From Whalleya microplaca (Eukaryota > Ascomycota > Sordariomycetes > Xylariales > Xylariaceae): a stretch of 64,000 nt of DNA. Shown piece after piece: positions 12,062-23,882 of the stretch. Made by a program: the position numbers and the translations under genes. The notes beneath the pieces were generated by a model. The model saw nothing but the letters and a program-made list of their open reading frames with translations. It made no database searches and was not told the DNA's origin. Every line of letters begins with the position of its first letter. Positions within the stretch are counted from its first letter, which is position 1. Location of the stretch: NCBI GenBank assembly GCA_022497155.1, contig MU385755.1, positions 124,001 through 188,000 on the forward strand, read 5' to 3'.

Positions 12062-14776
12062 ATGCGTTGGAATCTCTCCTTCCTCGGGGCCATTGTCTCC
12101 TTGGGCGCCCTGTCGAGGGCAGACCCAACCTGGCCGTCTTCGAACGATGAGCTAGAAGAGATAATGTACCAAGTCAAAGGATATCGGGCTAGACAATTTG
12201 GCGGGACAGTCATTCCTTGCTCAAGCGAAGCATCTGGGCCAGGGCGTCACAATGCCGCGGAGTGGGTGAGAGCAGCCTTCCACGATATGGCAACGACCAC
12301 AGACTTGAGCAACATACGCAGTGGTGGATTGGATGGATCGTTGCAATACGAGTTGACAAGTTCAGACAACCTTGGCCCAGGGTTCAACACGACGCTCAAA
12401 TTTATGGCAGACTACTACACAAGTCGATCCGGCGTGGCGGATCTCATCGCCTTGGGGGTATACTACGCTGTGAGATCTTGTGGTGGTCCTATTGTACCTT
12501 TCGCTGGTGGGAGAATCGACGCCGTGGCTGGAGGCCCTATAGGGGTTCCACTACCTCAGAATAGTGCCTTCACTTTCGAGCAGCAGTTCATACGAATGGG
12601 ATTCAACAAGACCGAGATGATTCAAGCCACCGCTTGTGGTCATTCTATTGGAGGTGTTCACGAAAGCGAGTTTCCCGAGATAGTACCTGTTGGGTCTACG
12701 GAAAATGGTCAAGTACCCTTGGACTCGACTGAAGCAGTCTTCGATAACAAGGTTGTCACTGAATATGTATCTGGTAACACAACCAACCCCTTGGTTGTTG
12801 GTCCGTCGATCCAATCCACGAGGAATTCCGACTTCAAAGTGTTCAACTATGACAGCAACGTGACTATGAACGGCATGGTAGACCCAACTGAGTTCAATAA
12901 TATATGCGCAACCGTTCTCCGAAAGATGATAGATACAGTGCCAGATGGTGTCGTTTTGTCGGATCCTATTCAGCCATATTCTGTCAAGCCAGTTGAGATG
13001 CAGTTGGCACTGAACTCTGGAGCCACCACTATGCAACTGACTGGGTTCATTCGTGTTAGAACTAATGATTTGGGGGGTGATTCTGTCTCCAACCTCACAT
13101 TGACCTACAAGGATCGAAGCGGTGGCAGCAATTGTGGCTCCCGAAGCTGTATATATACAGCTTCTCTTCTAGGTGCCTCTCAGGGGTTTGATGACGACTT
13201 CGTTGTAAGTCTGTGGATTGGTATACACCTATTTTACTGAACATGGAGCTGATATTATCTAGTGGTTTCCTATCAACGCTGCTATTGATACCTCCACGGG
13301 CATATCATCTTTCATCGTTACCCTCATAATGGCTAGTGGAACGGAACAAACTTTCGACAATAATGGTAATTCATATCCTATGCAGGATGCCATTTTGATA
13401 CAGCAGCCGTCAAGCTGTCTACTCTCTGGTACCCTGAATGTCACGGCAGCTGTGAGTTCTTTGAATACTTTGGTAACGCAAATTGCTGACTCAATTACGT
13501 AGGTCCGTAATGATCGCAAATCTCTTCCCGTAGGCATGTACCTCTCGTATAAAACAGCAACGGGTGACCCGAACCGTCCCATACCTACATTAAAGAACAC
13601 CACAATTGATATGACTGAGGGGACCTGTGTGGGCTCATATACATTTTATACCGCGACTTACTCCGGACTTGGTGACCTTGGGTATGCCTCCAAGGTTGAT
13701 GTCATTAGCGGTAGTGGTTCTTCGGCTCTAAAGGACGATTTTAACGCTGCAAGCGAATTCGCCGCAACCTGTCAAACGTTTCAGGACCCACCAGCATCTA
13801 TGTGTACGACAGGACAAGCCTCAACCTCACCCGGATCACCATCAACTTCATCTACGGTTGGAACTATCTCGTCATCATCGTCGTCGACAGTTTCAGTCAG
13901 CACCACTTCATCGTCCTCGTCAGGTCCATCCTCTACATCGTCTGTAACTACGACTGTGAGCAGTACGACGAGTTCTAGTACAGGACCTACCGAAACTCTG
14001 CATCATAGACAAAGCCTTGGTGGCTATACGCTTGTAGGATGCAAGACGGAAGCTACTGGAGCTCGCGCTCTCGGAGACGCTGCATTTGCTTACGATGGCA
14101 TGACGCTGGAGAGCTGCATGGGTAACTGTACAGGCTACGTCTACTGGGGGGCTGAATACGGCCGCGAGTGTAAGTTCTTGGTAACAGCTTTATGATAACG
14201 TCGGCTAACGCTGTGCTCTAGGCTACTGTGGCAACTCGCTTCAGTCAACGAGCGAAGATGCCGACACTGCTGACTGCAACATGGTGTGCTCTGGGGATGC
14301 CACGGAGTACTGTGGCGCTGGCAACAGGTTAGAGCTATATAGCACTACGGCTAGCCAACCTGCTCCCACAGCCACGCTGGCTCCCAAGCCAACCGTATCA
14401 TCGTATGTCCGAGTTGGTTGTTACAATGAAGTCCCGAGTGGCCGCTCGCTGACGGGAGCTTCTTATGCAGATGATGCCATGACACTAGAGCTGTGCTCTT
14501 CTAAATGTGATGGCTCTACTTATTGGGCGGCGGAGTATGGCCGCGAATGCTATTGCGGAAATACGCTGGATCCCCTCAGCACCCCCGCCGCCGAAAGCGA
14601 CTGCAATATAGTGTGCGCTGGGAACCACTATGAGTATTGCGGAGCTGGAAACAGACTCGAGTTGTACAAACTAGGGACGGCCTCTTCGTCAGCTTCTACA
14701 ACAGAGGCCGCTAGCTCAAGTATGTCTGGTCCAGTCTCTTCAAGAGTATGAAACTGACAAGTTTTCAGCGACTTGA
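12062..14776 (+). CDS. Secreted class II-type heme peroxidase with two WSC domains
   Basis: Predicted extracellular oxidoreductase of the plant/fungal peroxidase superfamily, coupled to carbohydrate-binding WSC modules. Exons 12062-13204, 13263-13451, 13503-14169, 14222-14719 and 14769-14776 give 834 residues; if the last intron (GTATGT, CTGAC, TTTTCAG) is not used the ORF ends at 14751 (842 residues). Residues 1-20 are a signal peptide. RAAFHDM holds distal Arg70 and His74, and CGHSIGGVH holds proximal His194. A middle beta-rich region follows, then a Ser/Thr-rich linker and two WSC domains with EYGREC-YCGN and EYCGAGNRLELY motifs. Substrate is unknown; the family includes lignin-modifying enzymes. 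The 3' flank carries further broken WSC copies. Confidence 0.9.
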
Positions 14777-15480
14777 GTTCAGCAGGCACTAGCTTTATCA
14801 TCTCCAGCGTCACAAGTTCGAGTAAATTATTGAACAGTGTGTCTGAAGACCGGATTAGTTTGAGAATCCTTCTACTTCGACCATTACTTCCAACACCATT
14901 TTCAGCACGGCGGTATCGAGCTCAACATATTGAGCACGATTTTCTCAAGCTCGGCTTCTTCCACCATTAGCTTCATCGCGTCTCTATCTAGCATTATCGC
15001 AAACTCATCCATCACATTGACATGATAACACCGACCTATACCCCTGCCCTTGACCTTCATAGACTTCCGGATAGAAGACAATGACTAGCGCACTAGATGC
15101 CAAGGCCACTTCTTCCCGGGATAACATGACAATCATGGTCTGCGCCAACTTATGCGAGGATTACCACTACTTTGGTACTGGATATAGAGTCAAGTGCTGC
15201 TGTGGCAACGGCAACCGGCTCGAGCTGTACTACAGTAACACGGTGAACGGGCCCTCGCAGCCTGTCGTCGTAGGAGACTACTCATAGTTCAGATGCTCAT
15301 TCGAGATTAACAGCGAAGGACGCTGGAAACCGGGGGCTCTGGTAATGACAATGTAATAGAGTTGCATGTTGGCCGTACGCAATTTGTTACGGAGTACGGG
15401 TGTTGATATAATCTTGAAGATGGATTCAGCTGAGCCTTTAAGGAGGGCGATACTACAGAGTGTAACATGGTTTGTACTTA
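14777..15480 (+). pseudogene. Decayed tail of peroxidase gene: Ser/Thr linker plus broken WSC copies
   Basis: Immediately after the peroxidase stop, Ser/Thr-rich coding continues but switches among all three frames with stops (about 14785-15030). A WSC-like stretch follows at 15081-15287 with NMTIMVCANLC and YFGTGYRVKCCCGNGNRLELY. Here the part between CYCGN and GNRLELY seen in the intact copies is missing, as if deleted across the shared Gly-Asn codons. At about 15380-15460 a further fragment resembles WSC again (TEYGC, then DTTECNMVC) with stops between. I read this as an ancestral gene that had at least three WSC domains. Confidence 0.6.
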
Positions 15481-16366
15481 ACGACAGCTAGACGAGGCTA
15501 TGCAATGTTGGCAACTGATTGAATGTATATGCGAAGCCATAAATGTGATCTATCTAGTATGGGTGGAAGGTATTTTCCCTCCAATTATTAGTATCTCGAC
15601 CTCAATATGTATGATAAGTCGTTGCGATTGGATACTATCGGACATGTTAACGAAGGACTCCATTAGAACGGACTTTCTCACTTTACTAGATGATATGATA
15701 CCTAACACAGGGAATCAGGTAGCTTATATGATTCCTGCAAAAGATGGAGCAACTTCATGTGGCCTCAGCTTGAGAAGAATAAAATGAATGAATATCGTGA
15801 TTAACTACTGTATAACTTATTGTCTACTCGGTGATTTGAAAAATGATATCTTGATGGGCTGTGTTCCGACCCTCATACCATTTGGTTACCTACACGATAA
15901 ATATACTGTGGATATAGGTATATGTATCGATATTCGTCATCTTGTTGATCCACCCATGCAAGTGACTAATGCTGACATCGATGAATTAGTCACTGAAGCA
16001 AGTCTGTAAACACCTGCATATATCTAGGCTGCTACCTAGGTCCGTTCTACCCAGGTATACAGCGCAGACTTACAGATTAGGTACGTTGTCTCGGCAAGCT
16101 GCAGCACGTTATATACATATGTAAGTACAGCATACTTGAGCCCAACCTTTCATTCTCAAAACGGTGACATCTGCGTGGAGTCTAGCCAGCCTTCAATTTA
16201 CCTAATAGCGATGATGAATACATCCTGTGCCTACTTCGTAAGATATCATGAGAATGAGAATAGGTAGATAAATATAAGTATGAATTAAAAGTGTGTATGA
16301 ATGTCGGAGATCGGAGGGTTGGCGAGGGTTGGGGTTCGTTCACCTAATTACTGCGTAGAACCGTTA

Positions 16367-16403
16367 AGTATGTACAGGCCAGTATGTACAGGCCAGTATG
16401 TAC
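16367..16403. repeat. 14-bp tandem repeat, 2.6 copies
   Basis: The unit AGTATGTACAGGCC occurs twice exactly and a third time for nine bases. Confidence 0.9.
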
Positions 16404-16681
16404 TAAGAAACCCCACAGTAAAAGTGTTTAGCGCGTCAACCCGCGTAAATGGAGTGGAAGGCCACGGGCAGCCCCAGGGCAGCCGCACTTCCTGCTGGGT
16501 TGGTACGCTGGAGTCAAGTCGACATCAACTAAATAAAGACAGGCACAGTACCTGCATCGCATCACGAGATATGCCTTCCAACAAATGCATGCCCTGATAC
16601 CACAAATCCAACAAACCCCGCAGCCGTCCAGCTGTTTCCTTGAACCTTCACTACATACTCTGCACTTCTCCTCCGTTCCTT

Positions 16682-16721
16682 TGACGCCCTGACGCCCTGA
16701 CGCCCTGACGCCCTGACGCCG
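16682..16721. repeat. 8-bp tandem repeat TGACGCCC, five copies
   Basis: Four perfect copies and a fifth with the last base changed lie about 260 bp upstream of the SUMO protease start codon. The unit contains TGACG, the half-site core of CREB/ATF-type bZIP sites; a regulatory role is speculative. Confidence 0.9.
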
Positions 16722-16977
16722 ATGCCGACCCTGACACCGACACCATAAAGCGATGTGTATGTGTGTGGTTTGGACTAGACGCCATATTCAAACGCCCTAG
16801 AGGCGGCATAAAAGGGTCAAGCATGTCGACTGGTAGGCCCTGCATAGCCAGTCCTGCCCACCAGCCAAAACCACTGACGCTCAAGTCAAGAGACACACCC
16901 GCCGGCCATCCCACCTCTTCTTGCCTTCCTGTCAAGGTCCAGACTCTTCCACCATACTTCTGGGCGACGCTCACACC

Positions 16978-19900
16978 ATGGGCAATCCTTTCGTATGCCT
17001 TCTGTGCTGATCCTGCCCGTTTGCGCTTGCTAACAGCCCGTCACAGAAAAAGCTGCGTCCTGACAATCTGGGAGAGCCACGTCCTATAAACATACTCAAC
17101 GGGAGCAGCGGGAGCAAAAGCTACGCGCGTCCTGCATTTTCTTCGCCTTTCCGTACCCATTCAAGCCCGCCCCCCGCAAAACGGCAAAAGGTCGACGAGA
17201 ACACCCATACCCAGGCCCATTTCGCGCCCCTGACCCAGATAGAGGAGCCCGTAGTCCCGGTCACACCCCGTAAACGGTCTTTTGGAAGCGTCAGCGACTC
17301 ACAGCCTACCTTGAAATCACAATCGTCTAATGCCAAAGCGAGTCAGACGAATGTGAATGAATATCGTCACGTCGAGAGGTACACCAAAGGCTCGCATAAG
17401 AAAAGAGCTCGGCACAGATTGAGCAGCGCTCATATGGAATCACGAATACCTAAGAAGAATGGCGAAGGGGAAGCTTGGGGTCACGATAAGGCCATCGATG
17501 ACAGTGACGAAGAACCGAAGGAAGTTGACCCCGAGACTTTAGCAGCCTCCCAAGGACGAGAAGAAGTTCGACGGCAGCAGTCACATCCCATAGAGCACTA
17601 CGGCGATCGATTCAGGGCGAATAGAACCCCTGGCACACAACTTATTTTCGACACCAATGCAGTCAAGTCGAGAACCGTGGATGCCCCAGAGGCAAAGAGG
17701 AAGAAGCAGAAGCTGATGGACTTGAGCCCTGATGAATTAGCTTTGAGCGAGGACGAATCAGTGCCCAAAATACCGCCTAAGCGACACGTTCTTCCTTCGT
17801 CAAGTATATCGAAGAAAGGCGATATCACACCAACGAAATTCACCACCTCGACTCACTCCAAATCTCAAGCTCCCAAAAAGACGCAGGACGTATCACCTAA
17901 GGACAGTGGCACAGAGATCATCGGTTCTGGACTTCGCGTAAAGTACGCAGTATCTGGGATATTCAAGTATGACGCAAATGACAAGAACAGTCCGGACCCT
18001 TGCGTTCTTAGGTTGAGAGAAATCAGTACCATTCTCCACCCGACAGATCAAAACGGGGACATTCTGAAAAAATACTCGTATATTACTGTCAACTCAGCTA
18101 AATTCTTAGGAATTCAGTATTCGTCAACATCAGATCCTCCTATGATTTTAATAACTCGCTCCATTGAACCGACAATAAGTTGTTGCGGAAAGTTGTTGAT
18201 TGCATTCCACTCTCCGCAGGAACACGAGCGCTTTCTGAAGTGGGTGACTGTAACGACCAGCGTGCGCAATATTCCCGGCCTCATTAGGCGGATTAATGGG
18301 TAGGTTCATGCCCCCCATTAGTCTGGTTATCTACTAACGTAGCTACAGTGAGAAAATTGGGAGGATATCTGTCAACTTAATGACGAAGGCCACTCGGAAC
18401 ACAGTTCGAACAGACGACGATTCGTCTGTTCCCGAAATGGGAGACGATATAAAGCTCATCGCACATAATGCGGAAGCTCGCGCGGAAGAGAGGAAAGCTA
18501 CCAATCGCCAACAGTTACCAGATGGACGGCCGAAGACAAAGGATGCTATGAGAACGGCTCCCGCTCCTATGTCTCGCCAAAGCGATGATATATTCGCCTT
18601 CCCTGATGACACTCGGCAGCGCAATCCAGAGCGACTAGCGCGAACGACACGCTCAACATTCGTACCCAAAAGTTCTTCCCCAGAACTTGAACCTGAATGT
18701 TGGACAGAGAATAATCGAGGTTGGGATATCAGGTGGCGGAATTCTCTCGTCTACCCTCCAAATGGCAAGAGTCGAGCCATTGTTGACAAAAACGACATTC
18801 CCAGACTGGACGAGGGGCAGTTCTTGAATGATAATTTGATCATCTTCTATCTACGTTACCTCCAACACTCTTTAGAGGCGGACCGACCCGACCTAGCTCA
18901 GAGGATATATTTTCAAAACACTTTCTTCTACGATAGACTCAAGCCGGAAAAGTCCGGCCAGGGGATCAGTTACGATAGTGTTAAAGCGTGGACTTCCAAG
19001 GTTGATCTTTTCACCAAGGACTACATCATTGTCCCAATCAACGAGTACACTCACTGGTACGTTGCGATAATCTACAACGCACCAAAACTTCTCCCATCCT
19101 CGGACAGAACGGAGGCAGATGATGCTCACCCGAAGAATACAATTACTATCGAAGAAGACGCGGATGATTGTCGAGGCGCTCCCCGCACCTCTCCCCATCG
19201 TGAAATCGTCGCCAAGCCCACAGATAAAGAAGCCGTGGTATCCACAGCACAGAACGATGTTATCAATCATCTGAGCCGTATGTCACTCAAGAGCTCAGAA
19301 CCTCCGGATAGTGAAACTAAGCAGACAATAGCCATCAATCAAGAAAGAAAATCACCCGGGGTACCATCGACTAGTCACGAAGACGCCGCCCACCTAGTTG
19401 AGGCTACTGATGATCCAAAGGCGGATGTGGAGCGAATTCCCCCGCCAAGTGATAGCCTCGGCCGGAAAAAGGCGTCGAAGAGGCATAGCGTGGGTGCTCG
19501 AAAACATAATCTGGATCAGCCAAGGATTATCACGCTTGATTCATTGGGGGGCGCCCATTCGCCCGCCTGTAGCCATCTTCGACAATATCTTGTAGCAGAG
19601 CTCAAGGACAAGAAGGGCATCGAGATCTCATCTCCTGGATCTTTAGGAATGACAGCCAAACGGATTCCTCTTCAGTCTAATTTCTGTGACTGTGGACTGT
19701 ATGTCCTGGGATATATCCAAAAATTCCTTCAAGATCCCGATAAATTCGTCTGCAGCATACTCCAACATGACGATGATATAGACTGGAATCTAGATCCATC
19801 GGTGCTCCGAAGTAACATCAGAAATTTAATTCTGGGCCTTCAGGAGGATCAGCAAGAGTATGAAGAAGCTCTCGATCAGAAAAAGAAACACGAAGCCGCA

Positions 19901-20551
19901 TTAAGAAAGAAAAAGACGACCGAAGCTCGGCGGCCGTCACAGCAAACCACACCTTCCACGCACAGCTCACCTACCGAAAAACATGCACCTAAAACTGCGA
20001 AAGAGAAAGTTGTCAAGAGCGGTGACACAGCAAGCTTAAATACGCCTGCTTCTGTGGTCCCGGTACAAGAATCTGGACAGCCACCCAGTCTTCCGGAAAT
20101 GCAAAGCATTCCCGGCTCGTTCCCCAAGTCGCCCGTTGCAGACAATGGCAAGGTAAGCAGTCGTCACTTCCCTCGGGGCACTAGCAGTGTCAGAGACGAA
20201 ACACCACAACGTTTCCTTTCGCCATTACCTGATTCCCCTTCAAGCCCTCGCGGCTCTTCGCGAGGGAAATCTGTGCCCATACGCGATTCAGAAGCATCCC
20301 AGAGCAAAAAGCAGGAGGATCATGGTAACCATACCGATCCCCAAGAAGCAAACTCGTCAGTCGAGGTGACAATCCCACCCCTACAATCTCGCAAAAACCA
20401 GCAAGAGCCGCGCGTCGAGCACGAGAACCGAAAGCAGACGTCGACAGAAAGTGAATACTTCGCGCGCCGCCAGCGCGGCGACAAGATGCTCGGCGCTACT
20501 TTACGGGAAGAAGCCCCAACCCCGCGCCACATCATAGATATTTCGGATTGA
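16978..20551 (+). CDS. Ulp2/SENP6-7-type SUMO protease (C48 family)
   Basis: Cysteine protease that removes SUMO or trims SUMO chains, expected in the nucleus. Exons 16978-16992, 17047-18299 and 18349-20551 give 1156 residues; the first exon encodes only five residues (MGNPF). The N-terminal third is disordered and basic. Residues about 295-420 form a compact beta-rich segment resembling a PH-like fold. The protease domain starts near residue 550 (WRNSLVYPPNG, DEGQFLNDNLI). Catalytic residues read as His658 in YTHWYVAI, Asp820 in ITLDSLGG, Gln865 and Cys871 in LQSNFCDCGLYV. About 160 mostly charged residues are inserted between His and Asp, as in the Ulp2/SENP6-7 branch rather than Ulp1. The C-terminal 250 residues are Ser/Pro/Lys-rich and disordered. 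Confidence 0.93.
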
Positions 20552-21767
20552 TCTCCGTAGCTAGTTGCGCCCTCATAATCACAGGGTCCGAAAGTAGCGA
20601 AAGGGCAGAAATAAATGCCTGTATGAGAGAGAGCATTGAATTGCCATGATAATGTCCTGTCTGCATAGAAAACGGCGTTCGCTTTGCGGTTGCTTTCCGA
20701 GGTTGGCTTATACCCAACGGAAGCCTGGGCTGTTGTTTTTAAGCGCCCCCTGTCTACAGATACCGCGTCCTACCATAGGATGTTCAGATACCTGCGTTAT
20801 CCTCAATGACCTGGCCCTAAAATAAATGCCGTGAATAGATGACCTTGATTTCGTACTTTGCTATTGACTCTTCTGATATTAGACTTTGAAACCCAGGTAC
20901 CGTCTTACTAGTGTGATCCCCCCATTTAATCGAACCCTCCCCTATCCCTTCGGATCTATGCTGTCTATTACCATTTTTGATTTTTATCTACCGGGGCGCG
21001 ATCATAAGTTAAGCATCGGCCCTAGGAGGCAGTATGTTGCGGCTCTGCGGGTTAGTATACCCTATAGGCTACCGAGGTGCTCACGGACCTGCTCTTGGCC
21101 AGCCGGGAGAACAGTCTCCCAGCGCGAGTGCCTGTCGGTAGATAGAGTAGTCGCGGCCCATCCATATCCGGTTACGGAGGCGTGATTGCCAATATAGAAG
21201 GGCCGTAGAACAGATAGGATGACGGGCTATGAATTGAGGAGACGAAGGCTTGTGCTCCCCCTACGATACTACGTATAGGCGAAGCTATAAACGCGGGGAA
21301 TTAGGCACCTACTTGTGAGACAGGGCATTGTAAACGTAGTAGACTCGTGTAAGTCCTTGTGTAATGACGAGTATAGCTACAGCTATATCAGCTAGGCAGC
21401 TAGGTTAGGCATTGTTGGTCATGGTGCTCAGTATGTAAGGCCAGCTAGCTGTCGCAAACTGTCCGAGGAGATAGGAAGAGTCTATTTTCCCACCTAGTAA
21501 TTCGCACAGGTACTGCTGGATGCATAATGAAGTACTATATGGTAGGACTTCCGATCAGGGGCTTGGCGCGCGTCCATAAAGGTTGACAGACTCTTGTCGA
21601 GATCGACCAATACGCAAAACACAACCAGGCCAAGAGCCTCACCATCACGGTATGAATAATAACGTAGCAGAATATTTGAAAATTCCCAAACGCTAGATAG
21701 ATGATGCATAGTCAACCCGGATAGAATAGACTACAGTCTTCCCTCCACATGCCCTCCCTGGCTCGAA
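20552..21767. other. Intergenic region, no gene seen
   Basis: Lies between the convergent SUMO protease and Spc3 3' ends. A 99-codon frame at 20886-21185 has no recognisable feature. Confidence 0.5.
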
Positions 21768-22656
21768 CTATTTCGACTTCGGCTTCTTCTTCTCTTCCTC
21801 CTTCTTCTTGAGTGCCGGCAGCTTGAATGTGTTGCTGATACCATCGCCCATTTTATTCCACAGCGCGAAGTCGAAGTCCTGGTTCCACGTCAGGATGCCC
21901 ACCCACGGCTGCACGTTGTAGTGCACGCGCAGCTTGACGTCGTCGGTCTCGGCGATCTTGCCCGTCGGGTGCGTGATCTGGTACTTGGGCTTCTGGTTCT
22001 TAAGGGATAGCTTGCCACTGTGGATAAACATGCATTAGTCGACCATATATTTCTCTAGCCTAGTACTTGCCCCCCCCTTTTCCCGTTTGCATTGAGGAAC
22101 GAGTTACTTCGTATGTATGTACGTACCGGCTCGGATCTATGCTCTTCCCCCCGGCGCTCCGGATCAGCTTCTTCAGCGCCACGGGCCCCAGGTTGCTGAG
22201 GTGGTCGGCGCTCGGGCTCGTGATGATGCTGTCCCAGATGACGGCCTTGTTCGTCTGGTTCATGTTGTCGCCGACCGGGGGCGCGGGCCACTCGGCCGTC
22301 ACGTAGACGAAGAGCTGCTTGGTGTTCCATGTGAACAGCGAGGTCAGGTCCGCGTCGAGAGAGAACTTTATGATGGCGTATTCCTCCTTCTTGCTGCTGT
22401 AGTAATGTGGCCGGCCCTTGACTCTGTTCGCATGTCATGTATTGTTAGCTGAGCTCTTCCACTTTCGTTGATGTCGGTGGAACGGAGTCCGGAGGGTAGG
22501 AGGAGGTCCTTACACCTGCACATTTGTCGTTTTTATGGTCGCACTTGGGGTTCGGGGCGCGGTGAAGTCGGAGGCGGCGATGATGGCGGCGACGACGAAT
22601 GCGACAGTCGTGAAGAAGCCGAAGACGTTTTGTACCCGTGTAAGCGAGTTGTACAT
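21768..22656 (-). CDS. SPC3: Signal peptidase complex subunit 3 (Spc3 / SPCS3)
   Basis: Non-catalytic but essential subunit of the ER signal peptidase, a single-pass membrane protein with a lumenal domain. Exons 22656-22514, 22423-22127 and 22017-21768 give 229 residues. The N-terminus MYNSLTRVQNVFGFFTTVAF matches the family start and leads into the single transmembrane helix (about residues 12-32). The lumenal part shows KGRPHYYSSKKEEYAIIKFS, DLTSLFTWNTKQLFVYVTAEW and NVQPWVGILTW. The C-terminus is a Lys/Glu-rich tail ending KKKPKSK, longer than in yeast. Donor GTAAGG for intron 1 follows CAG-GT. Confidence 0.93.
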
Positions 22657-23559
22657 GTTGGCGGCGACTATCCCCAGTATATGGGGACAAATCCAGTAGA
22701 TTGCTTCAAATACTTGGTGGTTGCATGTACAAGACCTCAAGAATCCTGATTGAGGTTGTCACAAATAAGTGGCAGGCTTCGTCCTCGAGATCTGCAGAAG
22801 AGGTCACATATGTTTTGGGTGAGGCCACGTTTTGGAGAGCTGTAGGATGAAGCTGATGCTAGGGCTTATCAGCCGCTTATCAGCCGCTTATCAGTGTAAT
22901 TACTTTGGTTTACTTCTTGGCAGCGCATTTAAATGTTCCCACATCCCCACTACATATGATCCCCTCTCTACTTTTAAATATATACATTATACATGTACGC
23001 ACAACCACTGTCTCAACCTTGAGACACTCAGTCGCAAACCGCTAAGCAAAAGAACCCAAATATAAAATATAAAATTGATATAGGTATATAATAAGACTTA
23101 TCGTTTAATTGAACACATAAATCTTAGCTCAGAGAAACGTCAAGTAGACACATTAGACACTTAGCCTTTTTATTCCTGGTCTATAAAACAGCCGTCGCAT
23201 CACCGTTACATGAAAGAAACCAAGCAAGTTAAGATTCTATTCCCAGGCTCTACTTAGAGAACGAACATGCTTTAGCTCTTTTCCCAAGGAAGTCCTGCTT
23301 AAGGGGATTCTTAAGAAATTTCTATTGGTATTATCACTCAAGCGAGTTCAACTTCACATTCAAATATTTAAACAGCTGGCTACATCTCGAGGAATAGTCC
23401 TGTGGGTATTTTAAGCTATTCTAAGCCACGTGGCCGTGGACTCATCTAGGGCTTCAAGAATTGGCACCTTTACATTTGCCTTTGGAAAATGATAATTGAA
23501 GTGGGGAGAGAGCTATTCAGCTTCGGAGCGTGAAGTGGAAGAGGGGGAGACAATTTACA
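22657..23559. other. Intergenic region
   Basis: No gene supported. An 11-bp imperfect triplication (CTTATCAGCCG) lies at about 22865-22892. Confidence 0.5.
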
Positions 23560-23619
23560 CTGATAAGAACCGTCAGTATCAGAACTTTTATGTATGTGTT
23601 TGAACGATGAGTCACTTAC
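23560..23619 (-). other. Probable 3'-UTR intron of the small secreted protein gene
   Basis: On the minus strand, donor GTAAGT (23619), branch TACTGAC and acceptor TTATCAG (23560) define a 60-nt canonical intron 42 nt after the stop codon. A stop followed by an intron within about 50 nt should not trigger nonsense-mediated decay. Confidence 0.5.
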
Positions 23620-23661
23620 GACGTCCAGCCTAGTAGTCTTGCGATTCTCTATGGCATTCGG

Positions 23662-23882
23662 TCATTCAAGCTTAAACTCCTCACGACGATAGGCGCTTGC
23701 AAGATCAGGCCCCTAACAGCTATTCGTCAGTATACATACGTTTGAAGAGGGTCATATGAAACACGTACATATTCTGAAGCATGTGCGTCCATGGGTGGTA
23801 GCTGCATAAGACGACCAGGAAGAACTCGAGCCAAAGCAGTTGGTGCCAAGAAAAGAGCTGCAAAGAATAACTTAGAGACCAT
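23662..23882 (-). CDS. Candidate small secreted protein, 54 residues
   Basis: Function unknown. Exon 1 (23882-23769, 38 codons) opens MVSKLFFAALFLAPTALA, a textbook signal peptide with likely cleavage after ALA, then a short Pro/Leu-rich segment. The intron (23768-23713, 56 nt) has a GTACGT donor, TACTGAC branch site and GTTAG acceptor. It leads in phase into exon 2 (23712-23662), which ends EEFKLE and stop. The mature chain would be about 36 residues, without cysteines. A second canonical intron lies 3' of the stop. Each ORF is too short for usual length cut-offs, so such a gene would be missed by ORF scans. It sits alone in a gene-poor block. It could be an effector-like or signalling peptide; that is inference. 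Confidence 0.5.

Larger units (their letters stand above)
15481..16977. other. Intergenic region with short tandem repeats
   Basis: No gene supported. Two ORFs of 95 and 73 codons (15500-15787, 15788-16009) have no recognisable domain. It contains the 14-bp and 8-bp tandem repeats listed separately. Confidence 0.5.

Noticed and set aside
20920..20945. tRNA T-loop-like sequence (ATCGAACCCTCCC on plus strand)
   Set aside because: No acceptor or anticodon stem could be formed around it.
22055..22452. Long frames on both strands over the Spc3 exon
   Set aside because: They overlap the Spc3 lumenal-domain exon in other frames, and the Spc3 frame explains the sequence.
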